Source: an uncultured Pseudacidovorax sp. (GTDB lineage: Bacteria; Pseudomonadota; Gammaproteobacteria; Burkholderiales; Burkholderiaceae_C). Taken from it: a DNA stretch of 64,000 nt. Of this stretch, positions 1 to 9,716 are shown in pieces. Numbering within the stretch: the first letter of the stretch is position 1; each line of letters begins with the position of its first letter. A program made the translations under genes and the position numbers. The stretch lies in NCBI RefSeq assembly GCF_913773995.1, contig NZ_CAJYES010000153.1:1-64000 (forward strand). The letters run 5' to 3'. A model generated the notes under the pieces. It made no database searches, was not told the origin of the DNA, and saw nothing but the letters and a program-made list of their open reading frames with translations.

Positions 1-139
1 CGCCCTGTCGGCACGCGTCGCACCAATGAAAAAGGCCGGGGCGCTGGCAGCACCACGGCCTCGGGATTGTGCCCAGCCTGCACGGCCGGCGGGGTGGAAC
101 CCTCCACCCGCCGCACGCCGTGCGGGGGCTTGCGGCCGA

Positions 140-1534
140 TCAGGCGCGCGCCGCCTGGGCCAGCGCCTCGCCGCGCAGGCGCATGTATTCGCCTTCGGGC
201 ACCGGGGCCGCTTCGGGCTTGCCCAGGTCGTTCATCGCCAGGCGATACGTCTCGCGGGCCGTGTAGCAGGCCACGGCCGAGATCACGGTGATGCCGAAGG
301 CCAGCGCGCCCACCGTCACCCAGATGTTGGTGGAGCCGGGGGGCGCCACGGCCGCGAAGACGGCCGGCAGCATGGCGGTGATGGCGGTGCCCACGTTCTG
401 CGAGATGGCCATGGCCGACACGCGGGTGCGGGTGGGGAACAGCTCCGGATAGAAGCTGGGGAACACGGCGTTGTAGCCCTGGTAAACGATGCCCCACATC
501 AGCAGCGACATGCAGATGGCCAGCGGCACGCTGCCGATGCTGATGGCATACAGGTAGCCGAAGGCCAGCAGGCCGGCCAGCACCGAGCCCACGATCATGG
601 GCGGGCGGCGGCCGATCTTGTCGGACAGGTTGCCGACCAGCGGGATCACCAGCACGGCCAGGATGTTGCCCAGCACGGGGATCCACAGGTACACGTCCTT
701 GTGGAAGCCGATGCCGTAGGCCGGCTGCACCGCATAGGCGGCGCCGAAGATGGTGGCCACGACCGGGATCACGTTCATCAGCGACATCAGCACGACGCGC
801 AGCATGTCGGGCGCGTGGTTCTTGAAGGCCTCGGTCACGGGCGAGCGCGGCTTGGCGGCGCCTTCCTGGGTGAAGGCGGGTGTCTCATCGACCTCGCGGC
901 GGATGATCCAGCCGATGATGATGACGATGAAGCTCAGGATGAAGGGCACGCGCCAGCCCCAGCTGTTGAACTGGTCGGTGGGCATGTAGTGCGCCAGCGG
1001 CAGGAAGACGGCGGCGGCCAGGATCTGGCCGGCCTGCACGCCCTGCAGCGTGAAGCTGGCGAAGAAGCCGCGGCGGCCGAAGGGCGCATGCTCCAGGATC
1101 ATGGAGCTGGCCCCCGAGATCTCACCGGCGACGGCGAAGCCCTGCACCAGGCGGCACAGCACCAGCAGCGCGGGCGCCCACAGGCCGATCTGGTCGTAGG
1201 TGGGCAGCAGGCCCACGGCGATGGTCGAGAAGCCCATCAGGAACATGCACAGCACCAGCACCTGCTTGCGCCCGCGGGTGTCGCCCATGTGGCCCAGCAC
1301 GAAGGCGCCGATGGGGCGCGCGACGTATCCCACGCCGTAGGTGGCCAGCGAGGCGATGATGGCGATGGCCGGGTCGCCCTTGGGGAAGAAGATCTGGGGA
1401 AAGATCAGCGAGGCGGCCGTGGCGTAGATGAAGAAGTCGTAGTACTCCAGCGCCGAGCCGATCCAGCCGCTGGCGGCGGCCTTCTTGGACTGGCGCCGGC
1501 CTTCGGGCTCGTGCGCGTGGGAAGAGGTGGACAT
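140..1534 (-). CDS. MFS transporter, metabolite:H+ symporter (MHS) family, shikimate/dicarboxylate-like
   Basis: 464 aa; GSALEYYDFFIYATAASLIFPQIFFP N-terminus and GHMGDTRGRKQVL loop typical of MHS transporters; upstream of (3' to) a dehydroshikimate dehydratase gene on the same strand. Confidence 0.88.
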   Translation of the reverse strand: MSTSSHAHEPEGRRQSKKAAASGWIGSALEYYDFFIYATAASLIFPQIFFPKGDPAIAIIASLATYGVGYVARPIGAFVLGHMGDTRGRKQVLVLCMFLMGFSTIAVGLLPTYDQIGLWAPALLVLCRLVQGFAVAGEISGASSMILEHAPFGRRGFFASFTLQGVQAGQILAAAVFLPLAHYMPTDQFNSWGWRVPFILSFIVIIIGWIIRREVDETPAFTQEGAAKPRSPVTEAFKNHAPDMLRVVLMSLMNVIPVVATIFGAAYAVQPAYGIGFHKDVYLWIPVLGNILAVLVIPLVGNLSDKIGRRPPMIVGSVLAGLLAFGYLYAISIGSVPLAICMSLLMWGIVYQGYNAVFPSFYPELFPTRTRVSAMAISQNVGTAITAMLPAVFAAVAPPGSTNIWVTVGALAFGITVISAVACYTARETYRLAMNDLGKPEAAPVPEGEYMRLRGEALAQAARA

Positions 1535-1609
1535 GGTGCGAGGTCTCCGCGTTGGTGTGTGTGACGTGTGGTTGTGGAACGGGGATGAGGGTAGGCGGAT
1601 GCGGCTGAC

Positions 1610-3520
1610 TCAGGCCTGCGCCTGGGCCGCCATGCGCGCCGGGCTGTTGGCGGCGCCGTAGCCGTCATAGAAGCCGATGCGCTGCACCACCTCGAAGAAC
1701 AGGCCTTCGTCCGCGGCGCGGGTGTAGATGTGCAGGAAGTCGCCGTCGGCCGAGCGGTCGAACAGCACGCCGGCGTCGCGCATGCGGGCCAGCAGCGCCG
1801 GCTCGATGTCGAAGCGCGTGGGCAGGTCGTCGTAGTAGTTGGGCGAGATGGGCAGGAAGGCCACGCCCTGGGCACGCAGTGTGGCGACCGATTCGAAGAT
1901 GTCGTCGCTGGCGAAGGCGATGTGGTGCACCCCGCCATCGCCGCGGCGGCCCACCGTACGGGCCGTGAGCGTGCGGCGGCTGAGCGACGCGTTGAGCACC
2001 AGGCGCACGCTGCGGGCCCGATCGGCCGCGGCGCGACTGCGCACCAGGCCGAAGGGGTCGGCCAGCTCCAGGCTTTCGGCCAGCGAAAGGCCCAGCACGG
2101 CACGGGTGAACAGCGTCCAGGTGTCGTACTGCTCCAGGCTCAGGCCCAGGGCCACGTGGTCCACGCAACGCAGGCCGGCATCGGCGGGCGCATCGTCGTC
2201 CACCTCGGGCAGGAAGTCGGCGGCGAACAGGCCATCGGGGCCCAGGCGCTCGTCGACGAAATGCATCAGGTTGCCGCCGGGCGAGACGATGGCCGGCACC
2301 TCCACCTCGCCCGGACCCAGCGGGCTGCGGTGGCGCTGCGAGCGCAGGGCGATGGCCCGGTCCTGCGCGGCCTGGGGCTGCGGCGTGCGCAGGCCCAGGG
2401 CGCAGACCGAGGGGCCATGCAGCTCGAAGCGGCTGCGCGCGAAGGAGGCCGGCTCGGCATTGACGATCACCGCGATCTCGCCCTGTCGGTACAGCGTGGC
2501 GGCCTTGGAGCGGTGGCGACCGGCGCGACGGAAGCCCAGCTGGTGCAACTGCGTGTCCAGCTGCGGCGCGCTGGCCTCGTCGGCCGCGAATTCGATGAAG
2601 GCGAAGCCGGCGAAGTCGGGCGCGGCCGGCGGCTCGGCCAACTCGCGCACTTGGAGCACCTCCATCGCACGCGAATCGGGCCGCGCCGCGGCCGCGCGCG
2701 CGGCCAGGCGCGGACGCACCTGGCTCTCGAGGTACTGCAGCGAGCGCATGGCGTCCACCGCCGTGCGGCGGTTGGGCGTCTCGCGGAACATGTCGTTGAA
2801 GATCTCGAGCGACAGCGGGCCGCTGTAGCCCGCCAGCAGCACCTGCTCGTAGAAACCCACCACGTCGAAGTCGCCCTGACCCGGAAAGACACGGTGGTGC
2901 CGCGCCCACTGCAGCACGTCCATCGACAGCAGCGGCGCGTCGGCCATCTGCAGAAAGAAGATCTTGTCGCCCGGGATGTCGGCGATGCCGGCCGGGTCGT
3001 CGCGCAGCGAGAGCGTGTGGAAGCTGTCCAGGATCAGGCCCAGCGCCGGATGGTTGGCGCGGCGCACGATGTCCCAGGCCTGGCGGTACAGCGAGGTGTG
3101 GCGGCCCCAGGCGAGCGCCTCGAAGCCCACGCGCAGGCCCCGGCGCGCGGCGCGCTCGGCCAGCACATGCAACTGCTCGGCGGCGAGCTCGGGCTCGTCG
3201 ACCGACAGCGGCGAGGTGTTGGAGCAGCACAGCATCAGCGGCGCGCCCATGGCCTGCATGAGGTCGAACTTGCGCTCCGCGCGGTCCAGGCTGCGGGCGA
3301 ACACGCCGGGCGGCATGGCCTCGAAATCGCGGAAGGGCTGGAACAGGTCGATGGTCAGGCCCAGGTCCGCGGCCATGCGCCCCAGGGCGGCGGCCATGCC
3401 GGGAAAGTGCGTGAAGTCGGGCTCGAACAGCTCCACGCCGTCGAAGCCCGCCGCGGCCACGGCCTCCAGCTTCTGGCGCAGCGTGCCGCTGAGGGAGACG
3501 GTGGCGATGGAACGGCGCAT
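1610..3520 (-). CDS. quiC: 3-dehydroshikimate dehydratase: N-terminal sugar phosphate isomerase/epimerase (TIM barrel) fused to C-terminal HPPD-like VOC domain
   Basis: 636 aa; MRRSIATVSLSGTLRQKLEAVAAAGFDGVELFEPDF and C-terminal CVDHVALGL...VHHIAFASDDIF...GLFFEVVQRIGFYDGYG HPPD-like motifs. Confidence 0.82.
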   Translation of the reverse strand: MRRSIATVSLSGTLRQKLEAVAAAGFDGVELFEPDFTHFPGMAAALGRMAADLGLTIDLFQPFRDFEAMPPGVFARSLDRAERKFDLMQAMGAPLMLCCSNTSPLSVDEPELAAEQLHVLAERAARRGLRVGFEALAWGRHTSLYRQAWDIVRRANHPALGLILDSFHTLSLRDDPAGIADIPGDKIFFLQMADAPLLSMDVLQWARHHRVFPGQGDFDVVGFYEQVLLAGYSGPLSLEIFNDMFRETPNRRTAVDAMRSLQYLESQVRPRLAARAAAARPDSRAMEVLQVRELAEPPAAPDFAGFAFIEFAADEASAPQLDTQLHQLGFRRAGRHRSKAATLYRQGEIAVIVNAEPASFARSRFELHGPSVCALGLRTPQPQAAQDRAIALRSQRHRSPLGPGEVEVPAIVSPGGNLMHFVDERLGPDGLFAADFLPEVDDDAPADAGLRCVDHVALGLSLEQYDTWTLFTRAVLGLSLAESLELADPFGLVRSRAAADRARSVRLVLNASLSRRTLTARTVGRRGDGGVHHIAFASDDIFESVATLRAQGVAFLPISPNYYDDLPTRFDIEPALLARMRDAGVLFDRSADGDFLHIYTRAADEGLFFEVVQRIGFYDGYGAANSPARMAAQAQA

Positions 3521-3628
3521 GGCGGCAGAGCTTGGGACGAAGAGGTCGAGGGTCGGCCGAAAGTGGCCGAAACGGCCGCGACTTTAAGAAGACGCGGCCT
3601 GCGCCTACAACGTTGCCCGTGCCCAGCC

Positions 3629-3664
3629 GTTCGCTGAACGCACCTGCGCGTTCGATGATCGCAC
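3629..3664. promoter_or_regulatory. Two tandem IclR/PcaR-like operator candidates (GTTCGCTGAACGCAC and GTTCGATGATCGCAC)
   Basis: Two 15-mers starting 21 bp apart upstream of quiC; second matches the PcaR consensus GTTCGATAATCGCAC (recalled from literature) at 14/15, first at 12/15. Confidence 0.5.
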
Positions 3665-3674
3665 GCGTCCGGGG

Positions 3675-3917
3675 TTAACCCTGAACCCGGGCGACCGGTG
3701 CAAGCTGCGCGCGATGCACTTGCACCGCCTCGCGCACCAGGGGATGCAGGGCGGGCGCGCCCGCATCCAGCGCCGCCAGGAAGTCAGCCCGCATGCGCGG
3801 CGCCCAGAACTTCTTCAGGTGCTCGGCGATGCCCGCCAGCGCCTCGTCGCGGTCGGGCTGGGCGGCGAAGAAGTCGCCGATGCGGTTGGCCATGCGCACC
3901 AGGTTGTCAGCGTCCAT
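3675..3917 (-). CDS. fdsD: NAD-dependent formate dehydrogenase delta subunit
   Basis: 80 aa; MDADNLVRMANRIGDFFAAQPDRDEALAGIAEHLKKFWAPRMR, typical FdsD; overlaps 3' end of fdsA. Confidence 0.88.
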   Translation of the reverse strand: MDADNLVRMANRIGDFFAAQPDRDEALAGIAEHLKKFWAPRMRADFLAALDAGAPALHPLVREAVQVHRAQLAPVARVQG

Positions 3918-6798
3918 CGGTGGCGGCCTCCAGGTGGGCGATCTGCTCGGCGTTGAAGCGCGCGTAGTCGCGCTGCCAGGCCGAGCGCTGCTGCGGCTGC
4001 GTGACCGGCGCCACCTGCACCGCCGTCACCTTGTATTCGGGGCAGTTGGTGGCCCAGTCGGAACTGTCGGTGGTGATGACGTTGGCGCCCGACTCCGGGA
4101 AGTGGAAGGTGGTGTAGACCACACCGGGCTGGATGCGCTCGGTGACGGTGGCGCGCAGCACGGTCTCGCCGGCGCGGCTGGTGATGCCCACCCAGTCGCC
4201 GTCGTGGATGTCGCGCTCTTCGGCATCGTGCGGATGGATCTCCAGCCGGTCCTCGCTGTGCCACTGGTTGTTGGGCGTGCGCCGCGTCTGCGCGCCGACG
4301 TTGTACTGCGACAGGATGCGCCCGGTGGTCAAGAGCAGCGGGAAGCGCGGCGTGACCTTCTCGTCCGTGGCCACGTACTGCGTGACGATGAAGCGGCCCT
4401 TGCCGCGCACGAACTTGTCGATGTGCATGATCGGCGTGCCGATCTCGGGCGTGCTGTCGTTGCATGGCCACTGCAGGCTGCCGTGCTGGTCGAGCTTGTC
4501 GTAGCTGACGCCCGCGAAGGAGGGCGTCAGCGCCGCGATCTCGGCCATGATCTCGCGCGGATGCATGTAGTGCATCGGGTAGCCCAGCGCGTTGGCCAGC
4601 AGCTGCGTCACCTCCCAGTCGGCGTAGGTCGCCAGCGGCGGCATGACCTTGCGCACGCGCGAGATGCGGCGCTCGGCGTTCGTGAAGGTGCCGTCCTTCT
4701 CCAGGAAGGAGGAGCCGGGCAGGAACACATGGGCGTACTTGGCCGTCTCGTTGAGGAAGATGTCCTGCACAACGATGCATTCCATGGCCGAGAGCGCCGC
4801 GGCCACATGCTGCGTGTTGGGGTCGGACTGCACGATGTCCTCGCCCTCGCAGTACAGGCCCTTGAAGCTGCCGCCCAGCGCGGCGTCGAACATGTTGGGA
4901 ATGCGCAGACCAGGCTCGGGGCTGAGCTCCACACCCCAGGCGGCCTCGAACTGGCTGCGGGTGGTGGTGTCGCTGATGTGGCGGTAGCCCGGCAGCTCGT
5001 GCGGAAAGCTGCCCATGTCGCAGCTGCCCTGCACGTTGTTCTGACCGCGCAGCGGATTCACGCCCACGCCCTCGCGGCCGACCATGCCGCAGGCCATGGC
5101 CAGGTTGGCGATGCCCATCACCATGGTCGAGCCCTGCGCGTGCTCGGTCACGCCCAGGCCGTAGTAGATAGCACTGTTGACGGTCTCGCCGGTCTTCACG
5201 CCCTCGGCATTGCCGGTGGCGTAGAGCCGCGCGGCGCCGCGCACCACGGCCGCGGGCACGCCGGTGACGGCCTCCATGGCCTCGGGCGAGTTGTCCGGGC
5301 GCGCGACGAAATCTTTCCACGCCCGGAAGGACTTCTCGTCGCAGCGCTCGGCGATGTAGTCGTCGGCCAGCAGGCCCTCGGTGACGATCACATGCGCCAG
5401 CGCGCTGATCACCGCCACATTGGTGCCGGGCTTGAGCGCCAGATGGAAGTCCGCCTGCAGGTGCGGGCCGCGGACCATCTCGGTCTCGCGCGGGTCGATG
5501 ACGATCAGGCGCGCGCCCTGGCGGATGCGCTTCTTCATGCGCGAGGCGAACACCGGATGGGCCGCCGCCGGGTTGGCGCCGATCACCAGAATGACGTCGC
5601 TCTTCTCGACCGACTTGAAGGTCTGCGTGCCGGCCGAGGTGCCGAAGGTCTGGCCCAGGCCGTAGCCGGTGGGCGAATGGCACACGCGCGCACAGGTGTC
5701 GACGTTGTTGTTGCCGAAGGCCGCGCGGATGAGTTTCTGCACCAGGTAGGTCTCTTCGTTGGTGCAGCGGCTGGAGGTGATGCCGCCGATGGAGTCCTGC
5801 CCGTGCTGGGCCTGGATGCGGCGGAACTCCGAGGCCGCATGGGCGATGGCCTCTTCCCAGCTCACCTCGCGCCAAGGATCGGTGATCCTGGCGCGGATCA
5901 TGGGCGTCGTGATGCGATCCTGGTGCGTGGCGTAGCCCCAGGCGAAGCGGCCCTTGACGCAGCTGTGACCCTCGTTGGCCTTGCCATCCTTCCACGGCAC
6001 CATGCGCACGACCTGCGTGCCCTTCATTTCTGCTTTGAAGGCACAACCGACGCCGCAGTAGGCACAGGTGGTGATCACGCTGTGCTCGGGCTGGCCGAGC
6101 TCGATGACCGACTTCTCCTGCAGCGTGGCGGTGGGGCAGGCCTCGACGCAGGCGCCGCAGCTCACGCATTCGCTCTCCATGAAGGGCTGGTCCTGCCCCG
6201 GCGAGACGCGCGAGTCGAAGCCGCGGCCGCTGATGGTGAGAGCGAAGGTGCCCTGCGTCTCCTCGCAAGCCCGCACGCAGCGGTTGCAGACGATGCACTT
6301 GGACGGGTCGTAGCTGAAATAGGGGTTGGACTCGTCCTTGGCCGCCTTCAGATGGTTGGCGCCGTCGAAGCCATAGCGCACGTTGCGCAGGCCCGTGACG
6401 CCCGCCATGTCCTGCAGCTCGCAGTTGCCGTTGGCCGAGCAGGTCAGGCAGTCCAGGGGATGGTCGGAGATGTAGAGCTCCATCACGCCCTTGCGCAGCT
6501 TCTGCAGCCTGGGGCTTTGGGTGCGCACCTTCATGCCCGCCTCGGCCGGCGTGGTGCACGAGGCCGGGAAGCCCTTGCGCCCCTCGATCTCGACCAGGCA
6601 CAGCCGGCAGGAGCCGAAGGGCTCCAGGCTGTCGGTGGCGCACAGCTTGGGCACGCGCACACCGGCATCGACGGCGGCGCGCATCAGCGAGGTGCCCTGC
6701 GGCACGGTGACGGACTGGCCGTCGATCTCCAGCGTGACTTCCTGCGTGGACTCGCGCAGCGGCGTACCGTAGTCGGTGGTCTTGAGGTGGTCGAGCAT
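3907..6798 (-). CDS. fdsA: NAD-dependent formate dehydrogenase alpha (Mo/W-bisMGD) subunit
   Basis: Start set at MLDHLKTTDYGTPL; 2Fe-2S and 4Fe-4S motifs (CRLCLVEIEG, CIVCNRCVRACEE, CVSCGACVEACPT), CAYCGVGC, C-terminal molydopterin-binding domain. Confidence 0.95.
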   Translation of the reverse strand: MLDHLKTTDYGTPLRESTQEVTLEIDGQSVTVPQGTSLMRAAVDAGVRVPKLCATDSLEPFGSCRLCLVEIEGRKGFPASCTTPAEAGMKVRTQSPRLQKLRKGVMELYISDHPLDCLTCSANGNCELQDMAGVTGLRNVRYGFDGANHLKAAKDESNPYFSYDPSKCIVCNRCVRACEETQGTFALTISGRGFDSRVSPGQDQPFMESECVSCGACVEACPTATLQEKSVIELGQPEHSVITTCAYCGVGCAFKAEMKGTQVVRMVPWKDGKANEGHSCVKGRFAWGYATHQDRITTPMIRARITDPWREVSWEEAIAHAASEFRRIQAQHGQDSIGGITSSRCTNEETYLVQKLIRAAFGNNNVDTCARVCHSPTGYGLGQTFGTSAGTQTFKSVEKSDVILVIGANPAAAHPVFASRMKKRIRQGARLIVIDPRETEMVRGPHLQADFHLALKPGTNVAVISALAHVIVTEGLLADDYIAERCDEKSFRAWKDFVARPDNSPEAMEAVTGVPAAVVRGAARLYATGNAEGVKTGETVNSAIYYGLGVTEHAQGSTMVMGIANLAMACGMVGREGVGVNPLRGQNNVQGSCDMGSFPHELPGYRHISDTTTRSQFEAAWGVELSPEPGLRIPNMFDAALGGSFKGLYCEGEDIVQSDPNTQHVAAALSAMECIVVQDIFLNETAKYAHVFLPGSSFLEKDGTFTNAERRISRVRKVMPPLATYADWEVTQLLANALGYPMHYMHPREIMAEIAALTPSFAGVSYDKLDQHGSLQWPCNDSTPEIGTPIMHIDKFVRGKGRFIVTQYVATDEKVTPRFPLLLTTGRILSQYNVGAQTRRTPNNQWHSEDRLEIHPHDAEERDIHDGDWVGITSRAGETVLRATVTERIQPGVVYTTFHFPESGANVITTDSSDWATNCPEYKVTAVQVAPVTQPQQRSAWQRDYARFNAEQIAHLEAATDGR

Positions 6799-6842
6799 CG
6801 GGGCTCCTTGCGGGTCTCGTTCGTTCTTCAGTGCAGGGCGCG

Positions 6843-8432
6843 TCAGGCGACGGCGCCAGCAGTGGCCTGCGCGGCGTCGGCCGGTTGCAGCCCGAAGTCT
6901 TCGGGGTAATGGTCGAGCGCGGACAGCACCGGGTACGGCGTCATGCCGCCCATGGCGCAGAGCGAACCGGCGAGCATGGTGTCGCACAGGTCGCGCAGCA
7001 ACTCGACCTGCTCGGCCTTGGCGGTGCCCGCGCGCGCCGTGATGCGGTCGATCACCTCGACGCCGCGCGTCGAGCCAATGCGGCAGGGCGTGCACTTGCC
7101 GCAGGATTCGATCGCACAGAATTCCATGGCATAGCGCGCCAGGCGCGAAAGGTCGGCCGTGTCGTCATGCACCACGATGCCGCCGTGGCCCACCACCGCG
7201 CCCATGGCGGCATAGGCCTCGTAGTCGAGCGGCACGTCCCAGCTGGATTCGGGCACATAGGCGCCCAGCGGGCCGCCCACCTGCACCGCCTTCACCGGTC
7301 GGCCCGAGGCGGTGCCGCCGGCCCAGTCGATGAGCAGCTCGCGCAGCGTGACGCCGAAGGCCAGCTCCACCAGCCCGCCGCGACGCACATTGCCCGCGAC
7401 CTGGATCGGCAGCGTGCCGTGCGAGCGGCCCACGCCGTAGTCGCGGTAGAAGGCCGCGCCGCGCGCCAGGATGATGGGCACCGAGGCGAAGGTGATGACG
7501 TTGTTGATCACCGTCGGCTGGCCGAACAGGCCCGACAGCGCCGGGATCGGCGGCTTGGCGCGCACGATGCCGCGCTTGCCTTCCAGGCTTTCGAGCAGGG
7601 CCGTCTCCTCGCCGCAGACATAGGCGCCCGCGGCCATGCGCACCTCGATGTCGAAGGCGCGGCCGCTGCCCAGCACGTCGGGCCCGAGGATGCCGGCGGT
7701 GCGGGCGATGTCCACCGCCTCGCGCAGCGTGCGCACGGCGAAGGGGTATTCGGAGCGCACGTAGATGTAGCCGCGCGTGGCGCCCGTGCTGATGCCGGCG
7801 ATGGCCATGCCCTCGACCAGCACGAAGGGGTCGCCCTCCATGATCATGCGGTCGGAGAAGGTGCCGGAGTCGCCCTCGTCGGCATTGCAGACCACATACT
7901 TGTGGCCGGCCGCGGCCGAGGCCACCGTCTTCCACTTGATGCCGGCCGGAAAGGCCGCGCCGCCGCGTCCGCGCAGGCCCGAATCGGTCACCTGCTGCAC
8001 CACCTCGGTGGCCGGCATGGCGAGCGCGCGGCGTAGGCCCAGCAGGCCGCCGTGGGCCTCGTAGTCGGCCAGCGACAGCGGGTCGGTGATTCCGACGCGG
8101 GCGAAGGTCAGGCGCTGCTGGCGCTTGAGCCAGGGCAGCTCGTCGACCGCGCCCAGCGAGAGCGCATGCGTGTTTGCGCCGCCGTGCAACCAGCCGGCGT
8201 CGAACAGGGCCGGCACGTCTTCGGGCGCCACGGGCCCGTAGCCCATGCGGCCCTGCGGCGTCTGCACCTCGACCAGGGTTTCGAGCCAGAGCATGCCGCG
8301 CGAGCCGTTGCGCACGATACGCACCGGCTGGCCGCGGGCAGCCGCCTCGCGTTCGATGGCGGCGGCCACCTCGTCGGCGCCGACGGCCAGGGCGGCGCTG
8401 TCGCCCGGCACGTAGACGGTGGTGGGGTTCAT
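6843..8432 (-). CDS. fdsB: NAD-dependent formate dehydrogenase beta subunit (NuoF-like, FMN/NADH binding)
   Basis: Start set at MNPTTVYVPGDSAALAVG; GLRGRGGAAFPAGIKW, CNADEGDSGTFSDR, ESCGKCTPCRIGSTRG motifs. Confidence 0.94.
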   Translation of the reverse strand: MNPTTVYVPGDSAALAVGADEVAAAIEREAAARGQPVRIVRNGSRGMLWLETLVEVQTPQGRMGYGPVAPEDVPALFDAGWLHGGANTHALSLGAVDELPWLKRQQRLTFARVGITDPLSLADYEAHGGLLGLRRALAMPATEVVQQVTDSGLRGRGGAAFPAGIKWKTVASAAAGHKYVVCNADEGDSGTFSDRMIMEGDPFVLVEGMAIAGISTGATRGYIYVRSEYPFAVRTLREAVDIARTAGILGPDVLGSGRAFDIEVRMAAGAYVCGEETALLESLEGKRGIVRAKPPIPALSGLFGQPTVINNVITFASVPIILARGAAFYRDYGVGRSHGTLPIQVAGNVRRGGLVELAFGVTLRELLIDWAGGTASGRPVKAVQVGGPLGAYVPESSWDVPLDYEAYAAMGAVVGHGGIVVHDDTADLSRLARYAMEFCAIESCGKCTPCRIGSTRGVEVIDRITARAGTAKAEQVELLRDLCDTMLAGSLCAMGGMTPYPVLSALDHYPEDFGLQPADAAQATAGAVA

Positions 8433-9028
8433 GCCGTCACCTCCGTCGCCATGCAGGCACCGATCACGCGGTCCAGCCGCTCGGGCGAGAGCCGCGCATG
8501 CGGCCGGCCATCGAGCATGGCGGCCGGCGACTGGGCGCACAGGCCCAGGCAGTAGACGGGCTGCAGCGTCAGCGAACCGTCGGGCCGCGTGCCGCCGGCC
8601 TCTGGCAGGCCCAGGCCCTCGCAGGCGTGCCGCCAGAGTGCGTCGGCACCCATGGACTGGCAGGCCTCGGCGCGGCACACCTCCAGCACATGGCGACCGG
8701 CGGGTTCGCTGCGGAAGTGGTGGTAGTAGCTGACGACGCCGTGCACCTCGGCGCGCGACAGGTTGAAGCCGAGCGCGATCTCGCCCACGACCTCGGGCGG
8801 CACGCAGCCCAGGGCGTCCTGCACGTCGTGCAGCGCGGGCAGCAGGCCGCCGCGCTGCAGGGCATGGCGCGCGACGATCTCGCGGACGGTGGCCAGGCGC
8901 GGATCGGCGGCTTCGGCGGGGGCGCGGCCCAACTGGCGCAGGCGGTCGCGCAGTTCGTCGGGGGTGGCGAGCACGCGTTCGCTGCGAACGCGTGCGGGGC
9001 CGCTGGGCGGTGTCGGGGTCTGGGCCAT
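8429..9028 (-). CDS. fdsG: NAD-dependent formate dehydrogenase gamma subunit (NuoE-like)
   Basis: 199 aa; EIALGFNLSRAEVHGVVSYYHHFRSEPAGRHVLEVCRAEACQSMGAD and CLGLCAQSPAAMLDG 2Fe-2S motif; overlaps fdsB start. Confidence 0.93.
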   Translation of the reverse strand: MAQTPTPPSGPARVRSERVLATPDELRDRLRQLGRAPAEAADPRLATVREIVARHALQRGGLLPALHDVQDALGCVPPEVVGEIALGFNLSRAEVHGVVSYYHHFRSEPAGRHVLEVCRAEACQSMGADALWRHACEGLGLPEAGGTRPDGSLTLQPVYCLGLCAQSPAAMLDGRPHARLSPERLDRVIGACMATEVTA

Positions 9029-9237
9029 CGTGGGGCGGTCACCGGTCGCTTGGGTGCCGCGCCAAGGGCGGGTGGGCGGCAGCCGGGCGGTGACAGTGGA
9101 GTTGTCTCGGGCCGAGTGTCCGTGCGGGGGGTGCCGGTCGCAAATTGCTTCGCGACATGGGGTGATTCAAGGAATGAATGGGCCGGGGGTGTGAGGTGAA
9201 TGGCGTCGGTGACTGGTGGTTGGTGCCGTCGTGGTCG

Positions 9238-9318
9238 GACGCGCGAGAGGCAGGTGCTAACCCGGCAGAGGACGCCGGACGCGCGAAGGCAGGGGTGCTA
9301 ACCCGGCAGAGGACGCCG
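9238..9318. repeat. ~40-bp imperfect tandem duplication (GACGCGCGA..GGCAG..GTGCTAACCCGGCAGAGGACGCCG x2)
   Basis: Read directly: two adjacent near-identical copies at about 9238-9277 and 9277-9318. Confidence 0.85.
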
Positions 9319-9456
9319 GCATGCGCGCTCCCGGTGCACGCTCGCGCTGACCGGCTTGTTGCACAGGGCGGGTGCTCGCTCTCCACCGACGCGCCTGCCG
9401 CACTGCACGGCGCCGCGAATGGCACCTCCGCACGCACACCGTCATCCTCCGCCTCG
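9281..9456 (+). repeat. Left arm of a large imperfect inverted repeat
   Basis: Reverse complement of about 9785-9960 aligns with few mismatches (shared core ...CTAACCCGGCAGAG..GCCGGCATGCGCGCTCCCGGTGCACGCTCGCGCTGACCGGCTTG...GGGTGCTCGCTCTCCACCGACG.GCCTGCCGCACTGCACGGCGCCGCGAATGGCACCTCCGCACGCACACCG). Confidence 0.9.
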
Positions 9457-9623
9457 ACGCTGCGCGCGAGCCCTCCCCTGTTCAGGTCGTGGGGTCTTGA
9501 GGCCCATCAGAGCCGTGGAATCGTTAAGTTCAGGGGGCCGCGGGATCTCGGGGTGCTAGCCCTTGTCCTGGCCCTGGTACCGGGTTCCTCACATTCTGGG
9601 ACGAGGCGGGTCAGTCAACCCAA

Positions 9624-9650
9624 GACCGTTCGGGCTGAGCCTGTCGAAGC
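9624..9650 (+). repeat. REP-like palindromic unit, left copy
   Basis: GACCGTTCGGGCTGAGCCTGTCGAAGC; near reverse complement of unit at 9717-9746. Confidence 0.75.
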
Positions 9651-9716
9651 CTCGCCCCTGAAGCTTGCGCTGAGGCGGAACAGGATGGCCGAGCCGTTGC
9701 GCCGCGCGCCGCTCTG

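Noticed and set aside
1665-3230. 521-aa minus-strand ORF overlapping quiC
   Set aside because: Alternative reading frame of quiC with R/A/G-rich low-complexity translation.
3793-6909. 1038-aa plus-strand ORF
   Set aside because: Antisense to fdsA; no recognisable domain.
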